This document shows positions 9,101 to 16,939 of a stretch of 64,000 bases of DNA, one piece after another. The stretch comes from Methylorubrum thiocyanatum. Lineage in GTDB: Bacteria; Pseudomonadota; Alphaproteobacteria; Rhizobiales; Beijerinckiaceae. The notes below the pieces were generated by a model, which worked only from the letters and a program-made list of their open reading frames with translations, searched no databases and had not been told where the DNA came from. Each line of letters begins with the position of its first letter. Position 1 is the stretch's first letter. A program made the translations under genes and the position numbers. The stretch covers positions 389,258 through 453,257 of the forward strand of contig JACJIB010000006.1 in the NCBI GenBank assembly GCA_014138645.1, in the 5' to 3' direction.

Positions 9101-9331
9101 CATGCCCTCGACACCGTTGATCTGCTCCTCGATCGGCGTCGCCACCGTCTCGACGATGACCTTGGGGTTGGCGCCCGGGAAGGTGGCCCGCACCACCACC
9201 GAGGGCGGCACCACGTCCGGATACTCGGAGATCGGCATCGCAAAGAGCGAGATGAGGCCGCCGATGAAGATGAGCACCGAGAGCACGCCCGCGAAGATCG
9301 GGCGATCGATGAAGAACTTGGACAGGTTCAT
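6137..9331 (-). CDS. RND multidrug efflux permease (HAE1 family, AcrB/MexF-like)
   Basis: A 1064-residue inner-membrane proton antiporter that exports hydrophobic drugs or toxic compounds through a tripartite pump. The N-terminus is diagnostic (MNLSKFFIDRPIFAGVLSVL), followed by two large periplasmic porter/docking regions and two sets of six membrane helices. The TM4 proton-relay pair of acidic residues is present (LAIGIVVDDAIVVVEN). Length is normal. It follows the adaptor gene with a gap of about 100 bases and is probably co-transcribed from the operator-controlled promoter at 10.7 kb. No outer-membrane factor gene is present, so the pump would borrow one encoded elsewhere. The exact substrate cannot be told. 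Confidence 0.95.
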   Translation of the reverse strand: MNLSKFFIDRPIFAGVLSVLIFIGGLISLFAMPISEYPDVVPPSVVVRATFPGANPKVIVETVATPIEEQINGVEGMLYMSSQATTDGIMTLTVTFRLGTDPDKAQQLVQNRVSQAEPRLPAIVRQLGIVTVKSSPDLTMVVHLVSPNGRYDMTYLRNYAVLNIKDRLARLDGVGQVQLFGSGDYAMRIWLDPQKVAEHGLSAGDVVREIQAQNVEAAAGVIGASPAVPGLDLQLSLNAEGRLTSEEQFGDIVVKTGENGEITRLRDIARIELGASDYALRSLLDNKSAVAIPISQSPGSNAIQISDEVRRTMAEIKKNMPEGVDYQIVYDPTQFVRASIEAVIHTLLEAIALVVLVVILFLQTWRASIIPLLAVPVSIVGTFAVMHAFGFSINALSLFGLVLAIGIVVDDAIVVVENVERNIEAGLSPRDASYQAMREVSGPIIAIALVLVAVFVPLAFISGLTGQFYKQFALTIAISTVISAINSLTLSPALSALLLKDHHAPKDRLTRVLDTLLGWFFRRFNRAFGRASDGYGRGVGGVVSRKGAMMVLYLVLVGLTVALFRQIPGGFVPGQDKQYLVGFAQLPDGATLDRTEEVIRAMSEIALKEPGVESAVAFPGLSINGFTNSSNSGIVFSTLKPFAERKDPALSGAAIAQSLNRKFAAIPEAFIAMFPPPPVNGLGTIGGFKLQIEDRAGLGYEALNEATKAFMAKAAQAPELAGLFSSFQMNVPQLFADIDRTKARQLRIPVTDVFDTLQIYLGSLYVNDFNRFGRTYSVRVQADAPFRARQDDVGLLKVRAGSGEMVPLSTLLRVRQTAGPERAMRYNGFLSADINAGAAPGFSSGQAQAAAARIAAETLPRGFAFEWTDLTYQEFIAGNSGIWVFPLALLLVFLVLAAQYESLALPLAILLIVPMGLLAAMFGVWLSAGDNNVFTQIGLIVLVGLSAKNAILIVEFARELEFAGRSPVQAAIEASRLRLRPILMTSMAFIMGVLPLVTATGAGAEMRSAMGVAVFSGMIGVTAFGLFLTPVFYVLLRSLSGNRRLKQHGASLPMTGQDGIGQAA

Positions 9332-9434
9332 GTCGCCCTCCGGGGACGGGCATCAGGCACAAGGCGTCGGGCGGCCGCCGTGAGGGCGGTCGCGCGCGTC
9401 GGGTCGGGTCGGGAACGGTCGGAGGCGCTGGACG

Positions 9435-10697
9435 CTACGGGGCCTCGGCGCTGGCGAGCGTGCGCGCTCCGGCACCGGGCGTGCGCTCGCCCATCGCCAC
9501 CGGCTCAGGGCGCAGGAGCGTGCCGGGGCGGATGCGCTGCAATCCGTTGACGACGATGCGCTCGCCGCCGGAGAGGCCCGCGGTCACGACGCGCAGGCCC
9601 TCGACCGCCCGGCCGAGGGTGACGGCGCGGAACTCGGCGCGGTTGTCCGCTCCGACCACGAGCACGAACTTCTTGTCCTGATCGGTCCCGACGGCCCGTT
9701 CATCGACGAGGAGCAACCGCTCGGGCTTGGCCTGACCGAGGCGCATCCGCGCGAACTGACCGGGGATGAGGCGGCCGTCGCCATTGGCGAACGTGGCGCG
9801 CACCCGCACCGTGCCGCTGCGGGCATCGACCTTGTTGTCGATGAACTGCAGGTGCCCGCGGGCGCGAGCCCCGTCCACCGTCACCATCTCGACGGGGATG
9901 CGGTCGAGCCTACCGCGCCCGCCCGCCGGGCCGGCGATCGAGGCCAGTGCCTTCAGAACGACGGTCTCGTCCGCATCGAAGCTCGCGTAGACCGGATCGA
10001 CCGAGACGAGGGTGGTGAGCACCGCCGCCCCCGCTCCCGTCGCCACGAGGTTGCCCGGCGTGATCTCCCGGCGCCCGACGCGTCCCCCCACCGCTGCCCG
10101 CACCTGGGTGTAGCTCAGGTTCAGGCGCGCCGCCTCCAGCGCTGCCTTCGCCGCATCGAGGCTCGCCTTCGCCTCCTTGAAGGCGTTGGCGCGCACGTCG
10201 AGGTCGCGTGCCGTGACGATCTGCTGGTCGGAGAGGCGGCGCCCGCGCTCCAGATCGCTCGAGGTCAGGCCGACGCGCGCCTCGGCGCCGGCCACCTGGG
10301 CTTCCAGACGCTGGACCTCCGCCGCGTAGGGCGCCGGATCGATGGTCACGAGAAGATCGCCGGCCTCGACAAGCTCGCCTTCCACGAAGTGCGTGGACTG
10401 GATCGCGCCGCCGACACGGGCGCGCACGTCGATCCGGTCGACGGCTTCGAGCCGGCCGGAGAACTCATCCCAGAGGAGGACGTCACGCGGCTCGACGGTG
10501 GCGACCGAGGCCGGCGCGGCCTGCTCGGCTGGCGGCGTCGCGGCAATCGCCGCATTCCCCTCAAACAGCGGAGCCGAAACGAATTGATAGGAAGCTCCCG
10601 CCAGCAGGGCGAGAGCGAGGCCGACCCCGGCGCTGCGCCGGACGAGAAAATGGCCTAGGGACGTTTCGCGATGGGGGTGCACGGCCGGCTCCGACAT
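9435..10697 (-). CDS. RND efflux periplasmic adaptor (membrane fusion protein)
   Basis: A 420-residue periplasmic adaptor that links the RND permease to an outer-membrane channel. After a cytoplasmic leader (MSEPAVHPHRETSLGHFLVRR) comes a membrane anchor (SAGVGLALALLAGASYQFV), then a lipoyl/barrel-sandwich region (RVGGAIQSTHFVEGELVEAGDLL), an alpha-helical hairpin (QVAGAEARVGL ... AFKEAKASLDAAKAALEAARLN), and beta-barrel and membrane-proximal domains. The start at 10697 is chosen because longer frames run through the operators; the codon lies 2 bases from the first palindrome. It is the first gene of the pump operon, divergent from the TetR gene. Confidence 0.93.
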   Translation of the reverse strand: MSEPAVHPHRETSLGHFLVRRSAGVGLALALLAGASYQFVSAPLFEGNAAIAATPPAEQAAPASVATVEPRDVLLWDEFSGRLEAVDRIDVRARVGGAIQSTHFVEGELVEAGDLLVTIDPAPYAAEVQRLEAQVAGAEARVGLTSSDLERGRRLSDQQIVTARDLDVRANAFKEAKASLDAAKAALEAARLNLSYTQVRAAVGGRVGRREITPGNLVATGAGAAVLTTLVSVDPVYASFDADETVVLKALASIAGPAGGRGRLDRIPVEMVTVDGARARGHLQFIDNKVDARSGTVRVRATFANGDGRLIPGQFARMRLGQAKPERLLLVDERAVGTDQDKKFVLVVGADNRAEFRAVTLGRAVEGLRVVTAGLSGGERIVVNGLQRIRPGTLLRPEPVAMGERTPGAGARTLASAEAP

Positions 10698-10698
10698 C

Positions 10699-10726
10699 TG
10701 TATCGTCCGATACACATGTCGACATG
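10699..10726. promoter_or_regulatory. Tandem palindromes, predicted TetR operator
   Basis: TGTATCG-TC-CGATACA (10699-10714) has 7-bp perfect arms, followed directly by the perfect 12-bp palindrome CATGTCGACATG (10715-10726). A half-site CGATACA recurs at 10759-10765 close to the regulator's start. Location between the divergent pump and regulator genes is the classical arrangement for an autoregulated TetR repressor. Confidence 0.7.
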
Positions 10727-10785
10727 GACGCGGCCCGTCAAGAGACTTATCTACCACTCGATACAAAACTTGGAGCTTGCGGACA

Positions 10786-11400
10786 ATGGCGATGGGGCGG
10801 CCCCGGTCGTTCGACACGGACAAGGCCCTTGATGATGCGATGGAGGTGTTCTGGCGCCACGGCTATGACGGCGCGAGCCTCGCGATGCTGACCAAGGCGA
10901 TGGGTATCAAGCCGCCGAGCCTCTACGCGGCCTTCGGCAGCAAGGAGGGTCTGCTGAAGGCTGCCCTCGACCGTTACGCCCAGCGTCGGTCCGAGCACAT
11001 GCGCTACGTGCTTGCGGGCCCCACCGCCCGCGACGTGGCCGAGCGCTTCCTGTTCAGCATCGCGGAGAGTCACACCGACCCGGCCAACCCGCCCGGCTGC
11101 CTCCTCGTCCAGGGCGGGCTCGCCTGCGGCCAAGGCTCGGAGAACATTCCGTTCGAGCTGGCGTCTCGGCGCGCGCTGTCGGAGACGGAACTGCGCGAGC
11201 GCTTCGTCCAGGCGCAGCAGGACGGCGACCTTGCCGAGACCGCCGATCCCGCAGCACTGGCGCGGTTTCTCTCAACGGTCGCCTCGGGCATGGGTGTCCT
11301 GGCGTCGTCCGGAGCGGATCGGGGCGCCTTGCGGGAGGTCGCGCGCGTCTCGCTCAGCGCCTTCCCGGAACGCGACGAGATGCGGATCGTGAAGCCGTGA
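10786..11400 (+). CDS. TetR/AcrR-family repressor of the RND pump
   Basis: A 204-residue TetR-family regulator. The N-terminal HTH is clear (ALDDAMEVFWRHGYDGASL ... GIKPPSLYAAFGSKEGLL), followed by a ligand-binding domain with a C-terminal region of the AcrR/YcdC-like kind (GCLLVQGGLACG). It is transcribed away from the pump operon across about 90 bases containing two palindromes and an extra half-site, so it most likely represses both the pump and itself until an inducer binds. ATG at 10786 has GGAG 10 bases upstream; TTG at 10777 and ATG at 10792 are alternatives. Confidence 0.92.
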   Translation: MAMGRPRSFDTDKALDDAMEVFWRHGYDGASLAMLTKAMGIKPPSLYAAFGSKEGLLKAALDRYAQRRSEHMRYVLAGPTARDVAERFLFSIAESHTDPANPPGCLLVQGGLACGQGSENIPFELASRRALSETELRERFVQAQQDGDLAETADPAALARFLSTVASGMGVLASSGADRGALREVARVSLSAFPERDEMRIVKP

Positions 11401-11550
11401 GAAAGCGGTGAGCACCGCCGAGCCCATCACGCGGGGCTCCCGCGTTCTCCGGCCGGCCGCTGCCGACGCGCTCGCCACAAAGGGCCATCTCGTAGGGCCG
11501 GAACAGGACACGCGGAATCGTTCGTCGCTCGAATCGATCCGCAGGCCGTT

Positions 11551-11964
11551 TCAGGCGAGCGCGGCCTCGCGGACCTCGAGCACGGTCAGGCGTCGGATCT
11601 CGCCCGTGCGAGTGGCCCAATCGATGGACTGACCCTTGCTCAAGCCGATCAGGGCTGCGCCGATCGGCGTCAGGATGGAAACCTTGCCCTGCTCGATGTC
11701 GGCATCCCCGGGGTAGACCAGCGTCACGGATTGCATCCGACCCGTCGAATTGTCGCGGAAGTCCACCCGGCTGCCCATGCGTGCGAAATCGCCCTCAGCG
11801 GTCCCGCCACGGACGATCTGCACCCGGTCGAGTTCGTCCGAAAGAAAGGAGGCGACCTCCGGCGCGCGATCCATGGCGCTCGCCGCCAGTCGCGACAACC
11901 GTTCGTGGTCATCGGCCGTCATCTTGATGCGCGGCTTCGACCGAGCAGGGGAAACCTTCGTCAA
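11551..11964 (-). CDS. Rnk-type nucleoside diphosphate kinase regulator / GreA-like protein
   Basis: A 137-residue protein with a helical N-terminus (MTADDHERLSRLAASAMDRAP) and the GreA/GreB C-terminal fold (SVTLVYPGDADIEQGKVSILTPIGAALIGLSKGQSIDW). Rnk proteins bind RNA polymerase near the secondary channel without the long coiled coil of GreA, and in pseudomonads and E. coli affect nucleoside diphosphate kinase levels. The apparent start is TTG at 11964 with AAGGA-like sequences upstream; an internal ATG at residue 16 is possible. A small ORF lies 26 bases upstream on the same strand, and a paralogue is encoded at 12855. Confidence 0.85.
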   Translation of the reverse strand: MTKVSPARSKPRIKMTADDHERLSRLAASAMDRAPEVASFLSDELDRVQIVRGGTAEGDFARMGSRVDFRDNSTGRMQSVTLVYPGDADIEQGKVSILTPIGAALIGLSKGQSIDWATRTGEIRRLTVLEVREAALA

Positions 11965-11990
11965 TTCCTTGGATCCTTTTCAGGGTGTTT

Positions 11991-12164
11991 TTACGACGTT
12001 GCACGCGGCCCCGGATCGTCCCTCTTCTCCGAACCAAGCAGGAGATCTTCTTCGATTTTTGCTGGACCGGACGAATACGCGTCGTTTCGGCGCGAGAACG
12101 GAAGCACGGTGCCTGAACGCGGTGCCGCGTCATGGACGGAGATAGGTTTTTCTTGTTTCGTCAC
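11991..12164 (-). CDS. Small hypothetical protein upstream of rnk-like gene
   Basis: A 57-residue ORF starting with GTG at 12164, preceded by AAGGTGAGG. The sequence is polar and looks disordered (ISVHDAAPRSGTVLPFSRR). It ends 26 bases before the Rnk-like gene on the same strand, which would fit a two-gene transcript. I recognise no domain; the call rests on the ribosome binding site and position. Confidence 0.4.
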   Translation of the reverse strand: MTKQEKPISVHDAAPRSGTVLPFSRRNDAYSSGPAKIEEDLLLGSEKRDDPGPRATS

Positions 12165-12531
12165 CGCCTCACCTTCGCCGCCCGGAGGGTGAGGTGGCGG
12201 ACCGCGCTCAGGGGCATCCATAGATCCCGCTCCGATACGGCATGAGAACGGCCTGTCCGGCAGCGAGACCGCGCATGGTCGTCGACGCGAAGGACGCGTT
12301 CGCTTCATAGGTCGGATGAAGGATTTGGTGTGGCGGTTGCCATGCGCTCTTGCCGCGACAGGCGACAGCGCCTCGGCAAAACCCTCGCGCATCCCCGAAC
12401 TCTGCGGACGCTGCGCGTCGCCGGCCCGGGGCTACTCGCCCGCGATCAGGCGCCCTGCCCGAAGCTGGGCACGGTTGAGGACGGTCATGCTGCACATGAT
12501 TGCCTGAGCATCAGCGAAGTTGATGATCGTG
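12165..12531. other. Intergenic stretch, no gene recognised
   Basis: Six-frame reading shows only short, arginine-rich ORFs typical of out-of-frame GC-rich DNA. No repeat, RNA gene or terminator stood out. It may hold the promoter of the small ORF at 12164. Confidence 0.4.
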
Positions 12532-12807
12532 TCAATTCGCTGCGACAAGGCAATCGAGGCGACCCAGCATCGCAAAACCATCGTCCTTGGCCTGCTTGAC
12601 AGCCGCACGGCCTAGCCTATGCTCGACTAGATTATGCCGAACCGTCTTCAAAGCATTCGCCTTCTCGGGCGTGCGGGCAGCTTGCAAGCAGGCTCTTAAG
12701 CCCTGGCGCTTGGCCGGCCTGACAAGGCGCGGCCCGCTCCAGGGATCGATCTCCAGCACTTCGTTTTTTCGACGCGCAGGTCCCGAACGGGCAGCGCCGT
12801 CAGCCAC
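12532..12807 (-). CDS. Hypothetical protein, weakly supported
   Basis: A 91-residue basic ORF that could start at GTG 12807. Its C-terminal half reads like a helical, soluble protein (TPEKANALKTVRHNLVEHRL), which is the reason for listing it. The start lacks a convincing ribosome binding site and no family is recognised. It is divergent from the second Rnk-like gene. Chance ORF remains a fair alternative. Confidence 0.3.
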   Translation of the reverse strand: MADGAARSGPARRKNEVLEIDPWSGPRLVRPAKRQGLRACLQAARTPEKANALKTVRHNLVEHRLGRAAVKQAKDDGFAMLGRLDCLVAAN

Positions 12808-12854
12808 CCTGCGCGGCTTGGCCGTGCAGAGCGGTCCTGCTGTGAGGTGTCAGA

Positions 12855-13304
12855 ATGGGCGCTGTTCGGAAACGTCCCCCGATTACGCTTCCAACCTACG
12901 ACTTTGATCGTCTCGTCGCTTCTGGGCTTGCTGCGTATCAGCGCGGCGATCCTTATGCCGACCTTCTGCTTTCAAAACTCGAACGTGCGGCATCCTTTGC
13001 CGCTTCCCCGCCGCCCCGAGATGTCGTTGCCGTCACTTGTCGCGTGCGCTATCGGCTCGACGATGAGCCGACGGTGCGGGCGCATCGACTTGTCTATCCA
13101 GGCCACGTGATCGCCTCGGAAGAGGAGATCTCTGCGGCGAGTCCGCTCGGCGTTGCGATGCTCGGCCTCAGAAGAGGGGACCGCATCCCGTTTCGCGACA
13201 ACGCCACGGGAAGCGAGCACGTCGTCGAAATCGCCGATGTCGGACCGCCACGGTCCACGGTCGACACCGTGCCGCCCAGGCCATTCGATCGTCTTCTGCG
13301 CTGA
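12855..13304 (+). CDS. Second Rnk/GreA-like regulator
   Basis: A 149-residue paralogue of the protein at 11551-11964, with a diverged N-terminus (PTYDFDRLVASGLAAYQRGDP) and the GreA C-terminal core (RLVYPGHVIASEEEISAASPLGVAMLGLRRGDRIPFRDN). The pair lies about 0.9 kb apart, facing away from each other. Rnk-like proteins probably modulate RNA polymerase; having two divergent copies suggests duplication and specialisation. The ATG at 12855 follows a GGTGTCAGA-type weak site. Confidence 0.8.
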   Translation: MGAVRKRPPITLPTYDFDRLVASGLAAYQRGDPYADLLLSKLERAASFAASPPPRDVVAVTCRVRYRLDDEPTVRAHRLVYPGHVIASEEEISAASPLGVAMLGLRRGDRIPFRDNATGSEHVVEIADVGPPRSTVDTVPPRPFDRLLR

Positions 13305-13489
13305 TCCTCAGCCCTTGCCGGCAGCCGACCGGATCTGCGTTCGGCCGCATCATCGCGGCCGCAGCTTTGTAAAAACCTCACTCCCACAGGACCTTGCCTG
13401 ATGATCGAGAGCCGTTGGCCCGTGCATCGCCGCATCACCGGTCCGATGGTCATGATCGGCTCCGGTCCTCGGAGCGGAAGGCGCCGAGG

Positions 13490-14341
13490 TCAGGCCGGCA
13501 CCCCGATCGGGCTCAAGCGGGCGAGCGGCACATGGCCGGGATCGCTGTGCAGGAGCGCGAGGCAGCGTTGCTTGATCGCCGTGAAGCGCGGATCGGTGAT
13601 CAGGCCGCGGTCGCGCGGGCGCCCGAAATCGAGAGGGATGTCGTCGAGGATGCGCCCCGGCCGCGGCGTCATGACGAGGAGGCGGTCGGCCAGGAACAGG
13701 GCCTCGTCGATGTCGTGCGTCACGAACAGGATCGTGGTGCGGTGCCGGGTCCAGATGTCGAGCAGCAATTCCTGCATCGTCAGCCGCGTCTGCGCGTCGA
13801 GCGCCCCGAACGGCTCGTCCATCAGCAGGATCCGGGGCCGGTTGATGAGCGCGCGGGCGATCTCCACCCGCTGCTGCATGCCGCCCGACAATTCGGCCGG
13901 ATAGCGCCCGGCGAAGTCGGACAGGCCGACCTGCGCGAGCAGCGCGCGGGCGCGCTCCCGGCGCTCCCGGCGGCCGACGCCCTTCATCTTCAGGCCGAAG
14001 GCAACGTTGTCGGTGACGCTGAGCCAGGGAAACAGGGTGTGCTGCTGGAAGACGATGCCGCGGTCGGGATGCGGCCCGGCGATCGCCCGGCCGTCGAGGC
14101 TGACGCTGCCGCGCGACAGGGCGAGGTGCCCGGCGACCGCGCCGAGCAGGGTCGACTTCCCGCAGCCCGAGGGCCCGAGGATGCAGACGAACTGACGGCC
14201 CGGGATGTCGAGGCTGATGGCCTCGACCACGTCGAAGGCGGCCGTGCCCTGACCGAGGCGGATCGCCCCGTCGCGGATGGCGACGTGCCCGGCCTCGCTC
14301 CGATCGGTGCCCGCTTGGATCCGTGCCGCGCCCGCGCTCAT
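13490..14341 (-). CDS. ABC transporter ATPase, nitrate/sulfonate/taurine type
   Basis: A 283-residue ATP-binding subunit of an SsuB/TauB/NrtD-like importer. Walker A GPSGCGKST is at about 56-64, the signature LSGGMQQR at 151-158, Walker B ILLMDEP at 171-177, and the H-loop is in LFVTHDIDEALFLADR. The C-terminal segment is family-typical. The start codon overlaps the permease stop (ATGA), showing translational coupling. It is the last gene of a binding protein-permease-ATPase operon. Substrate cannot be read from the ATPase; organosulfur compounds are the common choice and the neighbouring redox genes agree. Confidence 0.93.
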   Translation of the reverse strand: MSAGAARIQAGTDRSEAGHVAIRDGAIRLGQGTAAFDVVEAISLDIPGRQFVCILGPSGCGKSTLLGAVAGHLALSRGSVSLDGRAIAGPHPDRGIVFQQHTLFPWLSVTDNVAFGLKMKGVGRRERRERARALLAQVGLSDFAGRYPAELSGGMQQRVEIARALINRPRILLMDEPFGALDAQTRLTMQELLLDIWTRHRTTILFVTHDIDEALFLADRLLVMTPRPGRILDDIPLDFGRPRDRGLITDPRFTAIKQRCLALLHSDPGHVPLARLSPIGVPA

Positions 14342-15201
14342 CGCTGGCCTCCCGCGCCGATCCAGGGCGTCGCCCGCGCGCCGAGCCAGCGCACGATGAG
14401 GCTCGACCCCATCCCGAGCACGCCGATCAGCAGCATGCCGACGACGATGTCGTCGTAGTTCTGCAGGGTGTAGGATTCCCAGGTGAAGTAGCCGATCCCG
14501 TACTGGCCGGAGATCATCTCGGCGGTCACGAGGCAGAACCACGCCGTGCCCATGCCGATCGCCGCGCCCGTCACGATGCTCGGCGTGGCGCCGGGCAGGA
14601 TCACCTCGCGCAGGATCGCGGCATCGCCCGCGCCGAGGCTGCGGGCGGCGGCCACCAGCCGGGGATGCACCGATTCCACGCCATGCACGGTGTTGAGCAG
14701 GATCGGGAACAGCGCGCCCGTAAAGGTGATGAAGGCCATCGACACCTCGGAGGACGGGAACATCAGGATCGCGAGCGGGATCCAGGCCACCGCCGGGATC
14801 GGCCGCAGCACCTCGAGCGGCGGCCACAGCAGGTCGCGGGCGGACCGTGAGCGGCCGATGGCGAGGCCGAGCGCGACCCCGACCACGAGCGCGGCGAGAA
14901 AGCCCGACAGCACCCGCGCGAGGCTGGCCCCCAGATGGGTTGGCAGCGCGGGGGCGTGGAGCAGCGCCCAGGCCGCCTGCGCCGCGGCCGCCGGGGTCGG
15001 CACGTTGCGGAAGGTGACGAGGCCGAGATCGAGCCGATAGCGCGCCGCCACGTGCCACGCGAGAAGGCTGAGGCCCAGGGCGAGCCCGCGCAAAGCGAGC
15101 CGCCCGAGTGGCAGCGTTCGCGGGAGCCGCACCGCCCGGCCGCGCGGCGCGCGGATCGGAGCACCCGTCTCGATCACCGAAGCGCTCATCGGCAGGCTCA
15201 T
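14338..15201 (-). CDS. ABC transporter permease, SsuC/TauC/NrtB-like
   Basis: A 287-residue inner-membrane permease with about six helices and the EAA-type cytoplasmic loop (ARSLGAGDAAILREVILPGATPSIVTGA). The ending TAEMISGQYGIGYFTWES is typical of aliphatic sulfonate, taurine and nitrate permeases. The ATG at 15201 overlaps the stop of the binding-protein gene, and its own stop overlaps the ATPase start, so all three are translationally coupled. A second ATG lies at 15189. Confidence 0.92.
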   Translation of the reverse strand: MSLPMSASVIETGAPIRAPRGRAVRLPRTLPLGRLALRGLALGLSLLAWHVAARYRLDLGLVTFRNVPTPAAAAQAAWALLHAPALPTHLGASLARVLSGFLAALVVGVALGLAIGRSRSARDLLWPPLEVLRPIPAVAWIPLAILMFPSSEVSMAFITFTGALFPILLNTVHGVESVHPRLVAAARSLGAGDAAILREVILPGATPSIVTGAAIGMGTAWFCLVTAEMISGQYGIGYFTWESYTLQNYDDIVVGMLLIGVLGMGSSLIVRWLGARATPWIGAGGQR

Positions 15202-16640
15202 CGCGCCGACAGCCGCGCGTGGCCGCCGCGCGCGGCAGCGAAGTCGATCACGTCGCCGCCTTTCGCCGCCGCATGGGCCTGCGCATCGCCCTTGAGCAGG
15301 AAGGCGCTCAACCGGCCTTGCGCATCGCGCACGTACCAAGCCTGATTGGCGAACAGCTTGATGCCGCTGCCCCGGTCCTGCGCGTAGATCGCGCGGGCCT
15401 CGCGTCCCTGGCTCTCCTGCTCGGCGAGCGCGGCGAACGCCGCCTCCGGCGAGGCGTAGTGGCGGACCTTGTCCTCGCCGCGGATCCAGAGCTGCGCGAC
15501 GCGGGACGGATCGGTGATCGGCTGGCCGGTGGCGCTGTCGTTGGCCGTAAGCGGCAGCGGGGCGTATGCTTTCAGCCGCGCCTCGTAGTCGAGGCCGGCC
15601 TCGGCCGTCGCCGCGCGGATGAAGCGGTCATCGACGAAACGGTCGAGGTCGATGTCGGAATCGGCCTTCTTCAGGAGCTTGAGCGTCTCGAACGAGGTCT
15701 TCACCGCCTGCCGGTATTCCGGCTTCCAGGTCAGGTCGCGGGTCTGGAGGCCGAGCGGTCCGTGGAACAGGTAGGCGACCTCCGCCTCGATGCCGGTCAC
15801 CCGCTCGATCAGTTCCGAATATTTTTCCGGCTCGGCGGCGATCAGCCGGTCCGCCTCGAGGGACGCGCGAAGATAGGCGGTGACGATCTCCGGGTATTTG
15901 TCCGCATAGTCGCCGTCGGCCAGGGCGCCGTGGAAGGTCGGGGCGTCGGCCTGCGCGCCGTCGTAGATCTTGCGGGCGAAGCCGCGCCAGGGGAACAGCT
16001 CGGCGAAGGGCACGAAGTCGGCATGCGCGTCGATCTTGTTGGCCAGCAAAGCCGCGCCCGCCACCTCCGGCGCCTGGGTGATGATGGTGACGTCGCGGCC
16101 CGGCTCCCATCCTTGCGCCTTCACCGCCCGCAACAGCAGCCCGTGCGCGGTCGAGGCGAACGGCACCGAGACCGTCTTGCCCTTGAGCTCGGACAGCGAC
16201 TGCACCGGGGATTCCTTCGGCACGACGATGCCGTTGCCGCTGCCGCGCACGCTGCCCGACAGCACCGAGATGAACAGCGAGCGGCGCCCGGCCTTGGCGA
16301 AGGCGTAACCGTTGAGCGAGCCGGGGAAGTCGGCCATCGCCCCGAGATCGAGCTTGCCCGCCACCATCTCGTTGGTCAGCGGCGCGCCGCTGGTGAAGTT
16401 GCGCCACTGGATGTCGTAGGTCGCGTCCTTGTAGCGGCCGTCCCGCGGCAGGAATTTCTCGAGGAGCTTCAGTTCGCGGATCAGCAGGCCGCCGGTGGCG
16501 CAATTGATCGTGGTGTCCTGCGTGCCGACGGCGACCCGGATCGTCTCGGCCCGGGCCAAGCCGGGCGTCATCGCGCCGAACGCCGTGGCGGTCAGGAGGA
16601 GAGCGGCGAGGCGGCGGCTGAGCGGGGCGTGCTGGGTCAC
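15198..16640 (-). CDS. ABC transporter substrate-binding protein, NMT1/SsuA-like, long form
   Basis: A ~480-residue periplasmic binding protein. A signal peptide (SRRLAALLLTATAFGAMTPGLARA) precedes the NMT1-type domain: IRVAVGTQDTTINCATGGLLIREL, the TSGAPLTNEMVAGKLDLGAMADFPGS ligand region and GNGIVVPKESPVQSLSELKGK. It is about 150 residues longer than SsuA or TauA (usually ~320-340); the extra C-terminal part contains a second globular segment (AQLWIRGEDKVRHYASPEAAFAALAEQ). I chose GTG 16640 because GGAG lies 7 bases upstream; GTG 16670 is also in frame. It heads the importer operon and diverges from the Crp/Fnr gene. Confidence 0.88.
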   Translation of the reverse strand: MTQHAPLSRRLAALLLTATAFGAMTPGLARAETIRVAVGTQDTTINCATGGLLIRELKLLEKFLPRDGRYKDATYDIQWRNFTSGAPLTNEMVAGKLDLGAMADFPGSLNGYAFAKAGRRSLFISVLSGSVRGSGNGIVVPKESPVQSLSELKGKTVSVPFASTAHGLLLRAVKAQGWEPGRDVTIITQAPEVAGAALLANKIDAHADFVPFAELFPWRGFARKIYDGAQADAPTFHGALADGDYADKYPEIVTAYLRASLEADRLIAAEPEKYSELIERVTGIEAEVAYLFHGPLGLQTRDLTWKPEYRQAVKTSFETLKLLKKADSDIDLDRFVDDRFIRAATAEAGLDYEARLKAYAPLPLTANDSATGQPITDPSRVAQLWIRGEDKVRHYASPEAAFAALAEQESQGREARAIYAQDRGSGIKLFANQAWYVRDAQGRLSAFLLKGDAQAHAAAKGGDVIDFAAARGGHARLSAR

Positions 16641-16792
16641 CGGGAGGCTCCGTGGGGCAGGTGTTTCCACCGCTCACGCGGGCGGCGATCCCCCGGATGT
16701 GCCGTTCGAACGCCGCGCGCGACGAGCAATTAATTTCGTCGGAGCCACGAGATGTGGGCAGAGGCACGACTGTTCTTGGTCATCGAAAAATC

Positions 16793-16822
16793 TCTTCTCG
16801 CGGAATGTTCGAGGGGAGAAGA
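16793..16822. promoter_or_regulatory. Inverted repeat in the divergent ABC/Crp promoter region
   Basis: TCTTCTC (16793-16799) and GAGAAGA (16816-16822) are perfect 7-bp arms 16 bases apart, roughly mid-way between the importer operon and the Crp/Fnr gene. It does not match the usual CRP/FNR box (TTGAT-N4-ATCAA). It may be a regulator site or chance. Confidence 0.3.
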
Positions 16823-16939
16823 ATCTGTTCTGACGACATCCTGATTTGGAATTGCTCTCAGGCAGGCCGCGCCGATAATCGAGGCGGACGACGGGGCGGG
16901 CCCGCGGCTCCGTGCGCGAACGTTTTTCCGAGGTCCCTC

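Noticed and set aside
16671-16939. A CRP/FNR box in the divergent importer/Crp promoter region
   Set aside because: No sequence near TTGAT-N4-ATCAA or TGTGA-N6-TCACA was found; only an unrelated 7-bp inverted repeat is present.
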